NCBI GenBank assembly: GCA_902567635.1
Contig: CACFNV010000002.1
Span: 1 to 64,000, forward strand
DNA: 64,000 nt
Direction of reading: 5' to 3'
From: an uncultured Alphaproteobacteria bacterium
GTDB taxonomy: Bacteria > Pseudomonadota > Alphaproteobacteria > Rhodobacterales > Rhodobacteraceae
The position numbers and the translations under genes were made by a program. The notes beneath the pieces were generated by a model. It ran no database searches. It saw only the letters and a list, made by a program, of their open reading frames with translations, and was not told the DNA's origin. Positions 50,466 through 59,840 of this stretch are shown one piece after another. How positions within the stretch are numbered: the stretch's first letter is position 1; every line of letters begins with the position of its first letter.

Positions 50466-51755
50466 TCAATTGGAAATTTTATTCACTAAAGCATCAGAAG
50501 CCTTGTTGAATGCTCTGTCTGTTAATTGTAAATCTTCTTCGGTAATAGCTAGGTGAGTGTACAATTTGGCATCAGCTTTTAGAATACCGCAGTCTCTTAA
50601 AACTCTATTAAATTCCTTAGCCATATTAGCGTTATTTTTTTTGGTATCTCTATAGTTTAAAACATATTGGTCCGTAAATAAAACATCGAATAAAGTTGGA
50701 TCTCCAACTATTTGAAAGTCGATATTATTTCTCTTAAGAGAGTCAGACAAGCTTTTCATTATTCTTGTTCCGTTTTGTCTTATTTTTTCATAAGATCCTT
50801 CTCTCCTTAGGATTTCCATCGTTTTTAATCCGGCTACTGATGCAAGAGGGTTTCCACTTAAAGTACCCACTTGAAAAGTAAACTTTTCTGCTCCCACAAT
50901 ATTTTTATCAAAATGATTCATTATGTCAGTTTTTCCTGCTATTGCAGCTAAAGGTAACCCTCCACCAATTATCTTTCCTAAAGTGCAAAGGTCAGGTGTC
51001 ACCCCATACAATTCCTGTGCTCCACCATAAGCGAGTCTGAACCCTGTCACTATTTCATCGAAAATTAGTAATGAACCGTGTTTTGATGTTTCACCCCTTA
51101 AATGTTTCAAAAACCCGTTTTCAGGCGGTATTATCCTTTGTAAGGGTTCCACAATAACTCCTGCGATTTCATTTCCATACTCACTCATTATTTGTGAAAA
51201 GAAATCTATATCATTAAAAGGGGCCACTAAAATATCGTCTCTTACAGCTTCTGGTATGCCAGCAGAGTCGGGTACAGCTATAGGAAAGTTAACTAGTTTT
51301 TCTGGAGCTAAACTCATTAGCGAGTCTGCGCTCATCCCATGATAACCGCCTTCGAATTTAAGTATCTTATTTTTACCAGTAAATGCTCTTGCCAGGCGCA
51401 TGGCATACATATCTGCTTCACCGCCTGAGCTAACAAATCTTACCATATCAGAGCATTGAACTGCCTTACATATTTCTTCTGCTAACTCTATTCCTTTAGA
51501 GTTGTTGGTAAAAAATGTTAGTCCCTCAGATAGTTGCTCTTTTATAGCTTCTATAACTTCTTTGTTCCCATGTCCTAGGATCATCGGGCCAGAACCTATC
51601 AGGAAATCTAAATACTCATTATCATCTTCATCCCATACTCTTGAGCCGTGCCCTTTTTTTAAGCTAATATTTGGATCAAAATTACCAAACCCTGCTCCTG
51701 GCAACACACCCTTTGCTCGATTTTTCCATGTTTCTGAAGAGATGTTTTTATTCAT
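50466..51755 (-). CDS. Class III PLP-dependent aminotransferase (glutamate-1-semialdehyde-aminomutase-like)
   Basis: A 429-residue class III aminotransferase: SSGGEADMYAMRLARAFTGK binding the cofactor phosphate, Asp233 (IFDEIVTGFR) and Schiff-base Lys261 (LGKIIGGGLPLAA). It resembles glutamate-1-semialdehyde aminomutase paralogues found in catabolic clusters. The nearby carbamoylase/dihydropyrimidinase genes make beta-alanine or another omega-amino acid a reasonable amino donor; this is inference. A terminator separates it from the ABC genes upstream. Confidence 0.88.
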   Translation of the reverse strand: MNKNISSETWKNRAKGVLPGAGFGNFDPNISLKKGHGSRVWDEDDNEYLDFLIGSGPMILGHGNKEVIEAIKEQLSEGLTFFTNNSKGIELAEEICKAVQCSDMVRFVSSGGEADMYAMRLARAFTGKNKILKFEGGYHGMSADSLMSLAPEKLVNFPIAVPDSAGIPEAVRDDILVAPFNDIDFFSQIMSEYGNEIAGVIVEPLQRIIPPENGFLKHLRGETSKHGSLLIFDEIVTGFRLAYGGAQELYGVTPDLCTLGKIIGGGLPLAAIAGKTDIMNHFDKNIVGAEKFTFQVGTLSGNPLASVAGLKTMEILRREGSYEKIRQNGTRIMKSLSDSLKRNNIDFQIVGDPTLFDVLFTDQYVLNYRDTKKNNANMAKEFNRVLRDCGILKADAKLYTHLAITEEDLQLTDRAFNKASDALVNKISN

Positions 51756-51783
51756 ATTAATTTCAAGAAATTCTTTAAGAAGA

Positions 51784-51813
51784 AAAAAGGAGGTGAAAAC
51801 TCACCTCCTTTTT
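51784..51813 (-). terminator. Bidirectional rho-independent terminator
   Basis: A 13-bp perfect stem (51784-51796 with 51801-51813), 4-nt loop, and T-rich 3' flank on the minus strand, placed 12 bp after the substrate-binding-protein stop. It should end or attenuate the ureide/ABC transcript before the aminotransferase genes. Confidence 0.85.
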
Positions 51814-51825
51814 AGATAAATAGAC

Positions 51826-52812
51826 CTACTTCAAAGCAGCGTCTGTAATTTCATGAGTCCAAGCACCTGATGGCTTTTTAGTAATAACAGGATCAGAAGC
51901 TCCTGACATAAGAACCTTTACCGTTCTTTCATAATCAGCAGGATCAAGTGAGCCGTTAGAACCGGCTGTTAACTTCGCGATCTCGCCCATCATTCTTACC
52001 TGATGCTTCTCTGTTTGAACCCCAGCGTCGTCATTCTCTAGAATTATCATCGCTGCTTCTTTCGGATTTGCTTCTGCATGCTTCCATCCCTTCATAGAGG
52101 CTCTGACAAATCTAACCATTTTATCCTTAAATGCTGAATCACTTAGGTTCTTTTCATGAACATATAATCCGTCCTCAAGAGTAGCAGCACCTTCTGTCTG
52201 ATACTTGAAAACAGTTAATTGCTCTGGAGAATACCCTGCATCTCTCACAACCCAGTATTCATTGTAAGACATCGTTGATACACAGGCTGCTTGACCTTCT
52301 GTTAAAGGCTCAACGCCCCAGCCCTGCTTAAGAACTGTAACGCCATCTGAGCTTCCATCAGTCTTTAATCCAAGCCGGCTCATCCAACTTAAAAAAGGAT
52401 ACTCGTTTCCATAAAACCAAACTCCTAAAGTTTTGCCTTTTAGGTCTGAAGTACTATTTACGCCCATATCTTTTCTGCAAGTCAGCATCATTCCTGAACT
52501 TTTGAATGGTTGAGCAATATTAACGAGCGGCAAGCCTTTTTCTCTTGCAGCGAGTGCTGAGGGCATCCAATCTACCATCACATCAGCACCTCCGCCTGCT
52601 AATACTTGGGCAGGAGCAATGTCTGGCCCTCCTGGCTTTATAGTTACATCTAACCCTTCATCTTTATAGAAGCCTTTATCTTGGGCAACATAATATCCAG
52701 CGAATTGAGCTTGGGTAACCCATTTGAGCTGGATGGTAACTTTATCGGCAGCAAAAACAGCTGACGCACACAGTACAGTCATTGCAGCCAAAACAGATAG
52801 TAATTTATTCAT
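51826..52812 (-). CDS. NMT1/THI5-like ABC substrate-binding protein
   Basis: A 328-residue periplasmic binding protein with a Sec signal peptide (1-21, VFAAD) and the NMT1 opening IQLKWVTQAQFAGYYVAQDKG, KGFYKDEGLDVTIKPGGPDI and VWFYGNEYPFLSW. In alphaproteobacteria this family is found with hydantoin/dihydropyrimidine-degrading genes as well as with thiamine-precursor transport. The dihydropyrimidinase and carbamoylase genes upstream favour a pyrimidine-like or ureide ligand here. GAGAGGA supports the start. It is the last gene before the terminator. Confidence 0.9.
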   Translation of the reverse strand: MNKLLSVLAAMTVLCASAVFAADKVTIQLKWVTQAQFAGYYVAQDKGFYKDEGLDVTIKPGGPDIAPAQVLAGGGADVMVDWMPSALAAREKGLPLVNIAQPFKSSGMMLTCRKDMGVNSTSDLKGKTLGVWFYGNEYPFLSWMSRLGLKTDGSSDGVTVLKQGWGVEPLTEGQAACVSTMSYNEYWVVRDAGYSPEQLTVFKYQTEGAATLEDGLYVHEKNLSDSAFKDKMVRFVRASMKGWKHAEANPKEAAMIILENDDAGVQTEKHQVRMMGEIAKLTAGSNGSLDPADYERTVKVLMSGASDPVITKKPSGAWTHEITDAALK

Positions 52813-52872
52813 ATTTATTTCCTCTCAGTCATTTTTTTTAATTGTTAATCAAATTTTTACTATTAGCAATTC

Positions 52873-53715
52873 TTATTTTTGATTGCTAGGATGCCAGAAT
52901 GTAAGCTGTTTCTCGATAAGTGAGATTAATCCGTAGAACAGACACCCTGCTAAAGCTGCTACGAATATTTCTGCCCAAACCATGTCAAGAGCAAACCTCC
53001 CCACTTCAGATGAGATCCTGAATCCCATTCCCTTTATTGGTGAACCAAAAAATTCTGCAACTATGGCACCTATAAGTGCAAGAGTAGAACAAATCTTTAG
53101 ACCATTAAAAATAAAGGGCAGAGCAGATGGTAAGCGGAGTTTGAAAAGCGTCTGCGTGTATGAGGCATTATACGTTTTCATCAAGTCTTGTCGGCTATGA
53201 TCAACTAATTCTAGACCTTGAACGCTGTTTACAAGCATAGGGAAGAAGACCATAACTACGACTATCGCGCACTTGGATTCCCAGTCGAACCCAAACCACA
53301 TAACAAAAATAGGAGCCATTCCTACAATCGGAAGAGCAGAGACAAAGTTTCCAAAAGGTAATAAACCTCTTTTTAAGAAATTAAATTTGTCTATGGCTAT
53401 CGCAGTTAATATGGCTGCCCCGCACCCTAAAATATAACCTGATAGTGCACCCTTAATCAAAGTTTGTACAAAGTCTATCCACAATATATCTAGTGAGTCT
53501 GCGAATTTAAGAGCGATCGCTGTGGGTGGAGGCAGAAGAACGGGGTTTATATTTAAGCCTAGTACAAGAAACTCCCACATTAATAATATAACAAACCCAA
53601 ACAACGTAGGAATGAAAAATCTTAAAAACTTAGCATTTTTTATCAGGGATAGTCTTATATTTATCAACCAACCCAAGATCCAAACTATAAAAAACAATAC
53701 TAAAAAAATATTCAT
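52873..53715 (-). CDS. ABC transporter permease (SsuC/ThiX-like)
   Basis: A 280-residue BPD_transp_1 permease with about six helices; the EAA loop is the region TYNASYTQTLFKLRLPSALPFIFNGLK, and IVAEFFGSPIKGMGF follows. It overlaps the upstream permease gene by four bases and pairs with it as a heterodimer, an arrangement typical of the NMT1-linked pyrimidine ABC systems. Confidence 0.9.
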   Translation of the reverse strand: MNIFLVLFFIVWILGWLINIRLSLIKNAKFLRFFIPTLFGFVILLMWEFLVLGLNINPVLLPPPTAIALKFADSLDILWIDFVQTLIKGALSGYILGCGAAILTAIAIDKFNFLKRGLLPFGNFVSALPIVGMAPIFVMWFGFDWESKCAIVVVMVFFPMLVNSVQGLELVDHSRQDLMKTYNASYTQTLFKLRLPSALPFIFNGLKICSTLALIGAIVAEFFGSPIKGMGFRISSEVGRFALDMVWAEIFVAALAGCLFYGLISLIEKQLTFWHPSNQK

Positions 53716-54593
53716 CTTAATATAGCCATCTTTCTAAGAGTATAATTTTGAATAAAAGAAATGAAAAATACTAGTGAAGCAGCTAGAAATGCAGCTGCAA
53801 ATAGAGCGCTCCAGATCATTACCGTTTGGCCATAGTATGTTCCGGCTAACATTCTTGCGCCTAAACCAGATATAGCCCCAGAAGGAAGTTCTCCGACTAT
53901 CGCTCCGATTAAAGAAGCAGCTATGCCGACCTTTAGTGAAGCAAAAAGATATGGTAACGAGGAGGGAAACCTTAATCGCCACAACAGTTGATTTGGGGAA
54001 GCAGACCAGGTTCTCATCTGATCAATTTGCATTTGATCAGGAGATCTCAAACCTTTCACCATACCCACAACTACTGGGAAAAAAGAAAGATACATTGATA
54101 TTATTGCTTTTGGGAGCAAACCGGTCACCCCAACAGAATTCATAACAACAATAATCATCGGTGCTATAGCTAAAATAGGAACTGTTTGACTTGCAATTAC
54201 CCACGGCATAACGCTCAGATCCATTGCTCTATTATGAACAATTCCTAATGCAAGTATAATTCCTAAAAAAGTACCTAATATAAACCCTGCTAAAGTAGCT
54301 TTTAATGTTATCCATCCGTGATAAACCAAGGATCTTTTAGAGCTGATTTTTTTATAAAAAGTTGTGTTGATAATTTCATTTACTATCTGATGAGGAGTAG
54401 GCAGTTTAGGTTTCTTTAAATTCCATGTCTTCTCAACATGTTCTGTAAAAGACAAGTTTTTAAATTGTCTTGTAACCTTTTCAGAATTCATTGGTATTGC
54501 CGCTAAATACCATACTATTACAATGAATAATAATATTGTTAATATGGGAAGTATACTGTTGTTTATTATTAATCTTTTCATCAATTTATTCAA
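53712..54593 (-). CDS. ABC transporter permease (SsuC/ThiX-like)
   Basis: A 293-residue permease with an N-terminal helix and a long periplasmic stretch before the core, then the EAA-type loop TWSASPNQLLWRLRFPSSLPYLFASLK and IGAIVGELPSGAISGLGARML. It is paired with the downstream permease (4-nt overlap) and preceded by the ATPase gene 6 bp away. Part of the five-gene uptake and degradation block 51826-56856. Confidence 0.9.
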   Translation of the reverse strand: MNKLMKRLIINNSILPILTILLFIVIVWYLAAIPMNSEKVTRQFKNLSFTEHVEKTWNLKKPKLPTPHQIVNEIINTTFYKKISSKRSLVYHGWITLKATLAGFILGTFLGIILALGIVHNRAMDLSVMPWVIASQTVPILAIAPMIIVVMNSVGVTGLLPKAIISMYLSFFPVVVGMVKGLRSPDQMQIDQMRTWSASPNQLLWRLRFPSSLPYLFASLKVGIAASLIGAIVGELPSGAISGLGARMLAGTYYGQTVMIWSALFAAAFLAASLVFFISFIQNYTLRKMAILR

Positions 54594-54599
54594 TTAAGC

Positions 54600-55373
54600 C
54601 TATAGGTCCTCATCAAGGTGACCAGATTTCAATCCTTCTCTAACTCTCTGAGCAATCTGAATAAATTCTTTACTGTCTCTTATCTCCAAAGTTCTTTCTT
54701 TAGGTAAAGGACTTTGGATCACATCTGTTATCCTGCCTGGGCGAGGAGACATAACAACTATTTTAGTTGACAAATAAACGGCTTCAGGAATTGAATGTGT
54801 GACAAAACAAATTGTTTTACTCGTTCTTTCCCATAACTTTAATAGTTCTCCATTTAGCCTGTCTCTTACAATTTCATCTAGAGCACCAAATGGTTCATCC
54901 ATTAAAAGAATATTAGCATCAAACGCTAATGCCCTTGCAATTGAAGCTCTTTGTTGCATGCCACCGGATAATTGCCAAGGAAATTTTTTCTCAAACCCTT
55001 TGAGTTCAACGAGTTCTATCACTTTTTTTGTTCGTTCTTCTTTTTCTTTTGAGGAATATCCCATGATTTCTAAAGGTAGCTTTATATTACCACTGACGGT
55101 CCGCCATGGATAAAGACCAGCGGCTTGAAAAACATATCCATACTCTCTAGCTTTTCGAGCATCGTCCGGAGGCATATTGTTCACGATAACGTTACCCTTA
55201 GTTGGAGTCTCTAGAGCCGCAATAACTCTGAGTAGTGTTGTTTTTCCACAGCCAGATGGTCCAATGAAGGAAACAAAATCCCCTTCTTTGACTTCTAAAG
55301 ATACTTCTTTTAGAGCATGAACAGGACCATCGTTTGTTTCAAACGTCAAATCTACATTTTCAACAGATATCAT
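54600..55373 (-). CDS. ABC transporter ATPase (SsuB/TauB-like)
   Basis: A 257-residue ATPase with Walker [10 protein letters not shown] (38-46), signature [14 protein letters not shown], Walker [13 protein letters not shown] and the switch His in [14 protein letters not shown]. It is the nitrate/sulfonate/pyrimidine-type ATPase partner of the two permeases. It follows the dihydropyrimidinase gene with a 22-bp gap, so uptake and hydrolysis genes share a transcript. Confidence 0.93.
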   Translation of the reverse strand: MISVENVDLTFETNDGPVHALKEVSLEVKEGDFVSFIGPSGCGKTTLLRVIAALETPTKGNVIVNNMPPDDARKAREYGYVFQAAGLYPWRTVSGNIKLPLEIMGYSSKEKEERTKKVIELVELKGFEKKFPWQLSGGMQQRASIARALAFDANILLMDEPFGALDEIVRDRLNGELLKLWERTSKTICFVTHSIPEAVYLSTKIVVMSPRPGRITDVIQSPLPKERTLEIRDSKEFIQIAQRVREGLKSGHLDEDL

Positions 55374-55395
55374 TAGGCTACCAAAAAAATATTAA

Positions 55396-56856
55396 CTATA
55401 TACCGGAAGGAATGTTTAAAGGGTCTCTCTCAATTTTCCTTGGTGTATTAAGGGCTTTCCATTTTGAAACGGCACTATGAAGTGATGGAAAAGCAGGTCG
55501 AGGAACGAATCTTCCTCTTCCCGGTTGAGGACTTGAGTTCTTTCCCCAGGCCCAAATTACGTCACCTCTTGAGAGTGTATATCTAGGTTGCGCTGTTACT
55601 TTGAAATTTTCAAATACATTATAGTCAAGTATCGATTTATGTGTGCTTGTAGAAATTGTTTTAGATATCTTCGGATCCCAAACCACTATATCTGCATCTG
55701 CGCCTTCTATCAGAGATCCCTTTTTAGGGTAGATATTTAATATTTTTGCAATGTTACTGGAAGTTACTGCCACAAATTCCTGACGAGTAATACGGCCAGT
55801 TTCAACACCCTCAGTCCATAAGACAGATAATCTTTCTTCTAAGCCATTACTTCCATTAGGTATTTTGGTGAAATCATTGATGCCCATTCTCTTCTGCTCT
55901 GTCGAGAAAGCAGCGTGATCAGTAGCGACAACTTGAAGAGATCCAGATTGCAAGCCAGCCCATAACCCATCTTGATGTGATTTGTCCCTAAAAGGCGGAG
56001 ACATAACTCTCCTCGCCGCATGTGCCCAATCTTTATTAAAGTATTCACTTTCATCCAATGTTAAGAATTGTATTAAAGGTTCACCAAACACTCTAATTCC
56101 CTTTTGTCTCGCTCTTCTTATAGCTTCATGCGATTGCTCGCATGACACATGAACGATATACAAAGGTACACCTGCAGCATCTGCAATCATTATTGCACGA
56201 TTAGCTGCTTCCCCTTCTACCTCAGGAGGCCTAGAATACGCATGCCCTTCCGGTCCTGTAATACCTTCTTCGAGATATTTCTGTTGTAATTCAGCTACCA
56301 TATCGCCGTTCTCAGCGTGTACCATTGGTAAGGCTCCGATCGAAGCGCAACGCTTAAAAGACGCGAACATTTCATCGTCTTCAATCATGAGAGCTCCTTT
56401 ATAAGCCATAAAGTGCTTGAATGAGTTTACCCCCATCTCTACCACTTTTGGCATATCATCAAAAATCTGTTCTGACCAGCCCGTTACAGCCATATGATAA
56501 CCTATATCTGAACAAATTTGAGGGTCTGATTTTCTATGCCACTCCTTTACTGCATTAACTAAGCTTCCGTCTTCACCAGGTAAACAAAAATCCACCAGCA
56601 TAGTTGTTCCTCCAACAGCGGCGGCCCAAGTTCCAGTTTCAAAAGTTTCTGCCGCAGTAGTTCCCATAAATGGCATTTCAAGGTGTGTATGAGGATCAAT
56701 GCCTCCGGGTATGACGTAGGCCCCATCTGCTTCTATAACTTCATCTCCTTTTAGGTCATTGCCTATTTGTTTGATCTTTTCATCTTCTATTAATATATCT
56801 GCTTTCCACTCGCGATCTGCAGTTACTAAGGTTCCCCCCTTTATTACTTTTGACAT
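55396..56856 (-). CDS. Dihydropyrimidinase / hydantoinase
   Basis: A 486-residue amidohydrolase. Metal ligands His56 and His58 (GGIDPHTHLEMPF), the carboxylated Lys147 (SFKHFMAYKG), His180 (MVHAENG), His236 (YIVHVSCE) and an Asp in VATDHAAFS are all present, and Tyr152 beside the Lys is the oxyanion residue. It opens dihydrouracil, dihydrothymine or hydantoins to N-carbamoyl amino acids. AAGGAG supports the ATG. It lies 10 bp after the carbamoylase gene, giving the two sequential steps. Confidence 0.94.
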   Translation of the reverse strand: MSKVIKGGTLVTADREWKADILIEDEKIKQIGNDLKGDEVIEADGAYVIPGGIDPHTHLEMPFMGTTAAETFETGTWAAAVGGTTMLVDFCLPGEDGSLVNAVKEWHRKSDPQICSDIGYHMAVTGWSEQIFDDMPKVVEMGVNSFKHFMAYKGALMIEDDEMFASFKRCASIGALPMVHAENGDMVAELQQKYLEEGITGPEGHAYSRPPEVEGEAANRAIMIADAAGVPLYIVHVSCEQSHEAIRRARQKGIRVFGEPLIQFLTLDESEYFNKDWAHAARRVMSPPFRDKSHQDGLWAGLQSGSLQVVATDHAAFSTEQKRMGINDFTKIPNGSNGLEERLSVLWTEGVETGRITRQEFVAVTSSNIAKILNIYPKKGSLIEGADADIVVWDPKISKTISTSTHKSILDYNVFENFKVTAQPRYTLSRGDVIWAWGKNSSPQPGRGRFVPRPAFPSLHSAVSKWKALNTPRKIERDPLNIPSGI

Positions 56857-56866
56857 CTTAATCTCC

Positions 56867-58117
56867 TTATTTGATAATTTCTGCAGTTTCTAGGACTGCA
56901 TGTAATAATACGTCGGTACCTGCAGAGGCCCAACTTTCAGTTATTTCTTCTGCTTCATTATGGCTCAACCCATCTACGCAAGGACACATAATCATTGCTG
57001 TTGGGGCTACTCTATTTATCCAGCAAGCATCATGTCCTGCACCTGAAATTATATTCTGGTGGGAGTAACCTAATCTTTCAGCTGCCTTTCTAACAGTATT
57101 AACGCATGTTTCATCAAAAGTAACTGGATCAAAATGCCCAACCTTTTCAAACTCAATCTCCAAGTCGAGATCTTTAGCGATTTTCTTTGCTCCTGAATAT
57201 AGCCTTGTCTCCATATCTTCTTGAACATCAAATGAGGGAGATCGAAAGTCTATGGTGAAAACAACTTTTCCAGGAATGATATTTCTACTATTTGGATAAA
57301 CATCACACTGACCTATTCCTCCCACAGCTGCTGGTTGATGGCTCATAGCTATTTCTTGAACAAGTTCAGTTATTTTTGCCATACCGAGCCCAGCATTTTT
57401 CCGCATCGGCATGGGGGTTGATCCTGTATGACTCTCTCTACCAGTTATTGTTACCTGGATCCAATTTAGTCCTTGACCATGAGTTACAACTCCTATCTCT
57501 TTTCCTTCAGCTTCTAAAATTGGTCCTTGTTCAATATGGAGCTCAAAAAATGCATGCATTTTTCGTGCTCCAACATCTTCCTCGCCAATCCATCCAATTC
57601 TTTTTATTTCATCCCCAAACTTTTTGCCATCTGCATCTGTTTTGTTATAAGCCCACTCTAATTCATGAATACCAGCGAACACGCCGGATGCCATCATTGG
57701 AGGGGCAAATCTTGTTCCTTCCTCGTTTGTAAAATTAACCACCACTATTGGGTGCTTGGTTCTTATGTCTAATTCATTCAATGTTCGTATGATCTCAAGC
57801 CCTCCCAATACACCCAAGACTCCGTCATACTTTCCACCAGTAGGCTGAGTATCTAGATGGCTCCCGACATAGACGGGTAATGCATTAGGATCAGTTCCCT
57901 CTCTTCTAGCGAACATAGTTCCCATTTTATCGGTTCCCATAACAAGATTTTCTTTCTCACACCAACTTTTAAATAACTCTCTACCTTTGGCGTCATCATC
58001 GGTCAGTGTTTGCCTATTATTTCCCCCGGCTATACCTGGTCCAATTTTAGCCATTTCCATAATGGAGTCCCAAAGTCGGCTTGAATTTATTTTTAAATTT
58101 GCTGCTGGTTGTGACAT
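56867..58117 (-). CDS. M20-family N-carbamoyl amino acid hydrolase / beta-ureidopropionase
   Basis: A 416-residue binuclear-metal amidase of the HyuC/AllC group: His87 (GSHLDTQPTGGKYDG), Asp98, Glu132/Glu133 (NFTNEEGTRF), His194 (ELHIEQGPILE) and the terminal GAGHDA motif. It removes the carbamoyl group from N-carbamoyl-beta-alanine or N-carbamoyl-L-amino acids, releasing CO2 and ammonia, the reaction after dihydropyrimidinase. Strong GAGGGG ribosome binding site. The EamA gene lies upstream with a 19-bp gap. Confidence 0.93.
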   Translation of the reverse strand: MSQPAANLKINSSRLWDSIMEMAKIGPGIAGGNNRQTLTDDDAKGRELFKSWCEKENLVMGTDKMGTMFARREGTDPNALPVYVGSHLDTQPTGGKYDGVLGVLGGLEIIRTLNELDIRTKHPIVVVNFTNEEGTRFAPPMMASGVFAGIHELEWAYNKTDADGKKFGDEIKRIGWIGEEDVGARKMHAFFELHIEQGPILEAEGKEIGVVTHGQGLNWIQVTITGRESHTGSTPMPMRKNAGLGMAKITELVQEIAMSHQPAAVGGIGQCDVYPNSRNIIPGKVVFTIDFRSPSFDVQEDMETRLYSGAKKIAKDLDLEIEFEKVGHFDPVTFDETCVNTVRKAAERLGYSHQNIISGAGHDACWINRVAPTAMIMCPCVDGLSHNEAEEITESWASAGTDVLLHAVLETAEIIK

Positions 58118-58136
58118 TTTCCCCTCTTAAAAAATC

Positions 58137-59054
58137 TTACTTTGATATTTTTTGTCTATTATCACTAATTAACAAAAATAATGCAAAGGCAATTATTAGT
58201 CCTCCAAAAATTAAATGCGCCTCAGGCATACCCTTCCCTACAAACATATCTCCAAGTGCTGCCCAAAAAGGAACCGCGTAGGTGTAAGCCATAACCTTTG
58301 AGGCATTTAGTCTTTTAGCAGCAAACTGTATTAGAAACGCGCTTAACGCGGTGGCAACAAGAGCAAGATATATGATTGTGACCCAAATTAGGAGGCTTAG
58401 TTGAGTCCAATTTGTACCAACAATATCTTGCCAAAAAAATAAAACCAAAAGAATAAAACCAGCAGATAAAGTGCCAAATGTTTGAGATGCAGCATCTTCG
58501 CCTCTGTTAAGTATAGGTATTAGTATTGCATAGATTGAATGACCAACACATCCCCAGAAGAATATTAATTCACCATAGCCAACTTTAAGAAGAATTAAAT
58601 TTTCGAGCTTACCATCAAATATTACCCATAAAGCACCTAGTGCTCCAAGTATAATTCCAAAAAGTGCTCTAAAATTTATCGGTTTTTTTAAAAAGAACTC
58701 AAAAAATAACGCAATAAGAGGGGTCAAAGTAAAAACGACCGACAGGGATAAAGAAGAAGATGTTTTTAATGCTTCAAACATCAGTACAAAGTATATGATA
58801 ATGCTAAAACTAATAACAAAGAATCTCCACGGAGATTTAAAATCTTCCAATTTACGTTTTCTCACTGCGAATACCAATGCTCCCATAACACAAGCTCCAA
58901 TAAAAAAACGAGCAGCAGTTATTGCTCCAGGCTCAATATCATTAGCAACCAACGAGCCTAGAACATATGAGACTGAAACAAAAATAGAAAAAAATATCAT
59001 TGTTACGTGGCCTAATAACTCGTCGTTTTTCGCGAAATAAATAGAGTTACCCAA
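58137..59054 (-). CDS. EamA/DMT-family metabolite exporter
   Basis: A 305-residue DMT protein with ten helices, similar in layout to the other four DMT proteins here (first repeat ends FTLPLIALFFEFFLKKP by pattern, second YTYAVPFWAALGDMFVGKGMP). It is 19 bp upstream of the carbamoylase gene, so may belong to the same operon and export an amino acid product or by-product of ureide degradation. The 59055-59231 gap upstream shows no further structure. Confidence 0.85.
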   Translation of the reverse strand: MGNSIYFAKNDELLGHVTMIFFSIFVSVSYVLGSLVANDIEPGAITAARFFIGACVMGALVFAVRKRKLEDFKSPWRFFVISFSIIIYFVLMFEALKTSSSLSLSVVFTLTPLIALFFEFFLKKPINFRALFGIILGALGALWVIFDGKLENLILLKVGYGELIFFWGCVGHSIYAILIPILNRGEDAASQTFGTLSAGFILLVLFFWQDIVGTNWTQLSLLIWVTIIYLALVATALSAFLIQFAAKRLNASKVMAYTYAVPFWAALGDMFVGKGMPEAHLIFGGLIIAFALFLLISDNRQKISK

Positions 59055-59231
59055 GGTTTTTCCCTCAAATGCTAGAAGTTTTTGTATATTGACAGTAATT
59101 ATTGATTTTTATCAGTCACCCTTAGATTGAAATTTTTCTATTTAAAAAAAATTCATTGTCTCAATAAATAGAAAAAGCATCAAATAAGCTAGAAAATTTT
59201 TGAAGAAGTCAAATTAAGATATAATTAGCTT

Positions 59232-59798
59232 TCAAATTTTATTAAAACCGGAGCGGTTTGGACAAGGGTTGTAACCGCTCCCGATAGACAATTTATACCA
59301 TTTCAGAGCCTCTTTTTTGTTTTGTTTTACCCCTAACCCTCGAGTATAAATCAGTCCCAAAGCATATTGTGATTTAGGATAGCCACTTTCTGCCGATCGT
59401 TTAATCCATCTAACTGCCTCACGCAAATCTCGTTTTATACCTTCTCCTTTTAAGTACATGAGTCCAAGATTGGCTTGAGCTTTTACATTCCCTTGAGAAG
59501 CAGATAGCTTGTATAGGCGTTCGGCCTCAACAAGGTTTTTTTTTAGACCAATACCATTCTCATATATCCATCCTAAATGGTATTGTGCTCCTTGGTGACC
59601 TTCATCAGAAAGAGGTTTCCATTCACGTATGGCATTTTGATAATCATTTCTTTTTGAAAACATTAGACCTTTTTGAAAATCAGCCCAAAGAAAACTTGAA
59701 GAAAAAAATAAAAAAGCAACCGCAGTAATTAATTCAACTAAAAATCTTAAAATTGAATTGGTCCTATCAAATAATTGAAAAAAAATCCTCAAAACCAT
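59232..59798 (-). CDS. Sel1-repeat protein, exported or membrane-anchored
   Basis: A 188-residue protein with an N-terminal hydrophobic segment (about residues 18-40, ending SSSFLWADF) and three to four Sel1-like (SLR) repeats: AQYHLGWIYENGIGLKKNLVEAERLYKLSA, AQANLGLMYLKGEGIKRD and SQYALGLIYTRGLGVKQNKKEALKWYKLSI. SLR solenoids mediate protein contacts. The last repeat is cut short by an odd tail (NPCPNRSGFNKI), perhaps a frameshifted or degraded end. It sits between the ureide and F420 gene blocks. Confidence 0.82.
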   Translation of the reverse strand: MVLRIFFQLFDRTNSILRFLVELITAVAFLFFSSSFLWADFQKGLMFSKRNDYQNAIREWKPLSDEGHQGAQYHLGWIYENGIGLKKNLVEAERLYKLSASQGNVKAQANLGLMYLKGEGIKRDLREAVRWIKRSAESGYPKSQYALGLIYTRGLGVKQNKKEALKWYKLSIGSGYNPCPNRSGFNKI

Positions 59799-59840
59799 AG
59801 TTCCTTTAAGAATTTACAAAAACAGCTTAATTATATTAAA

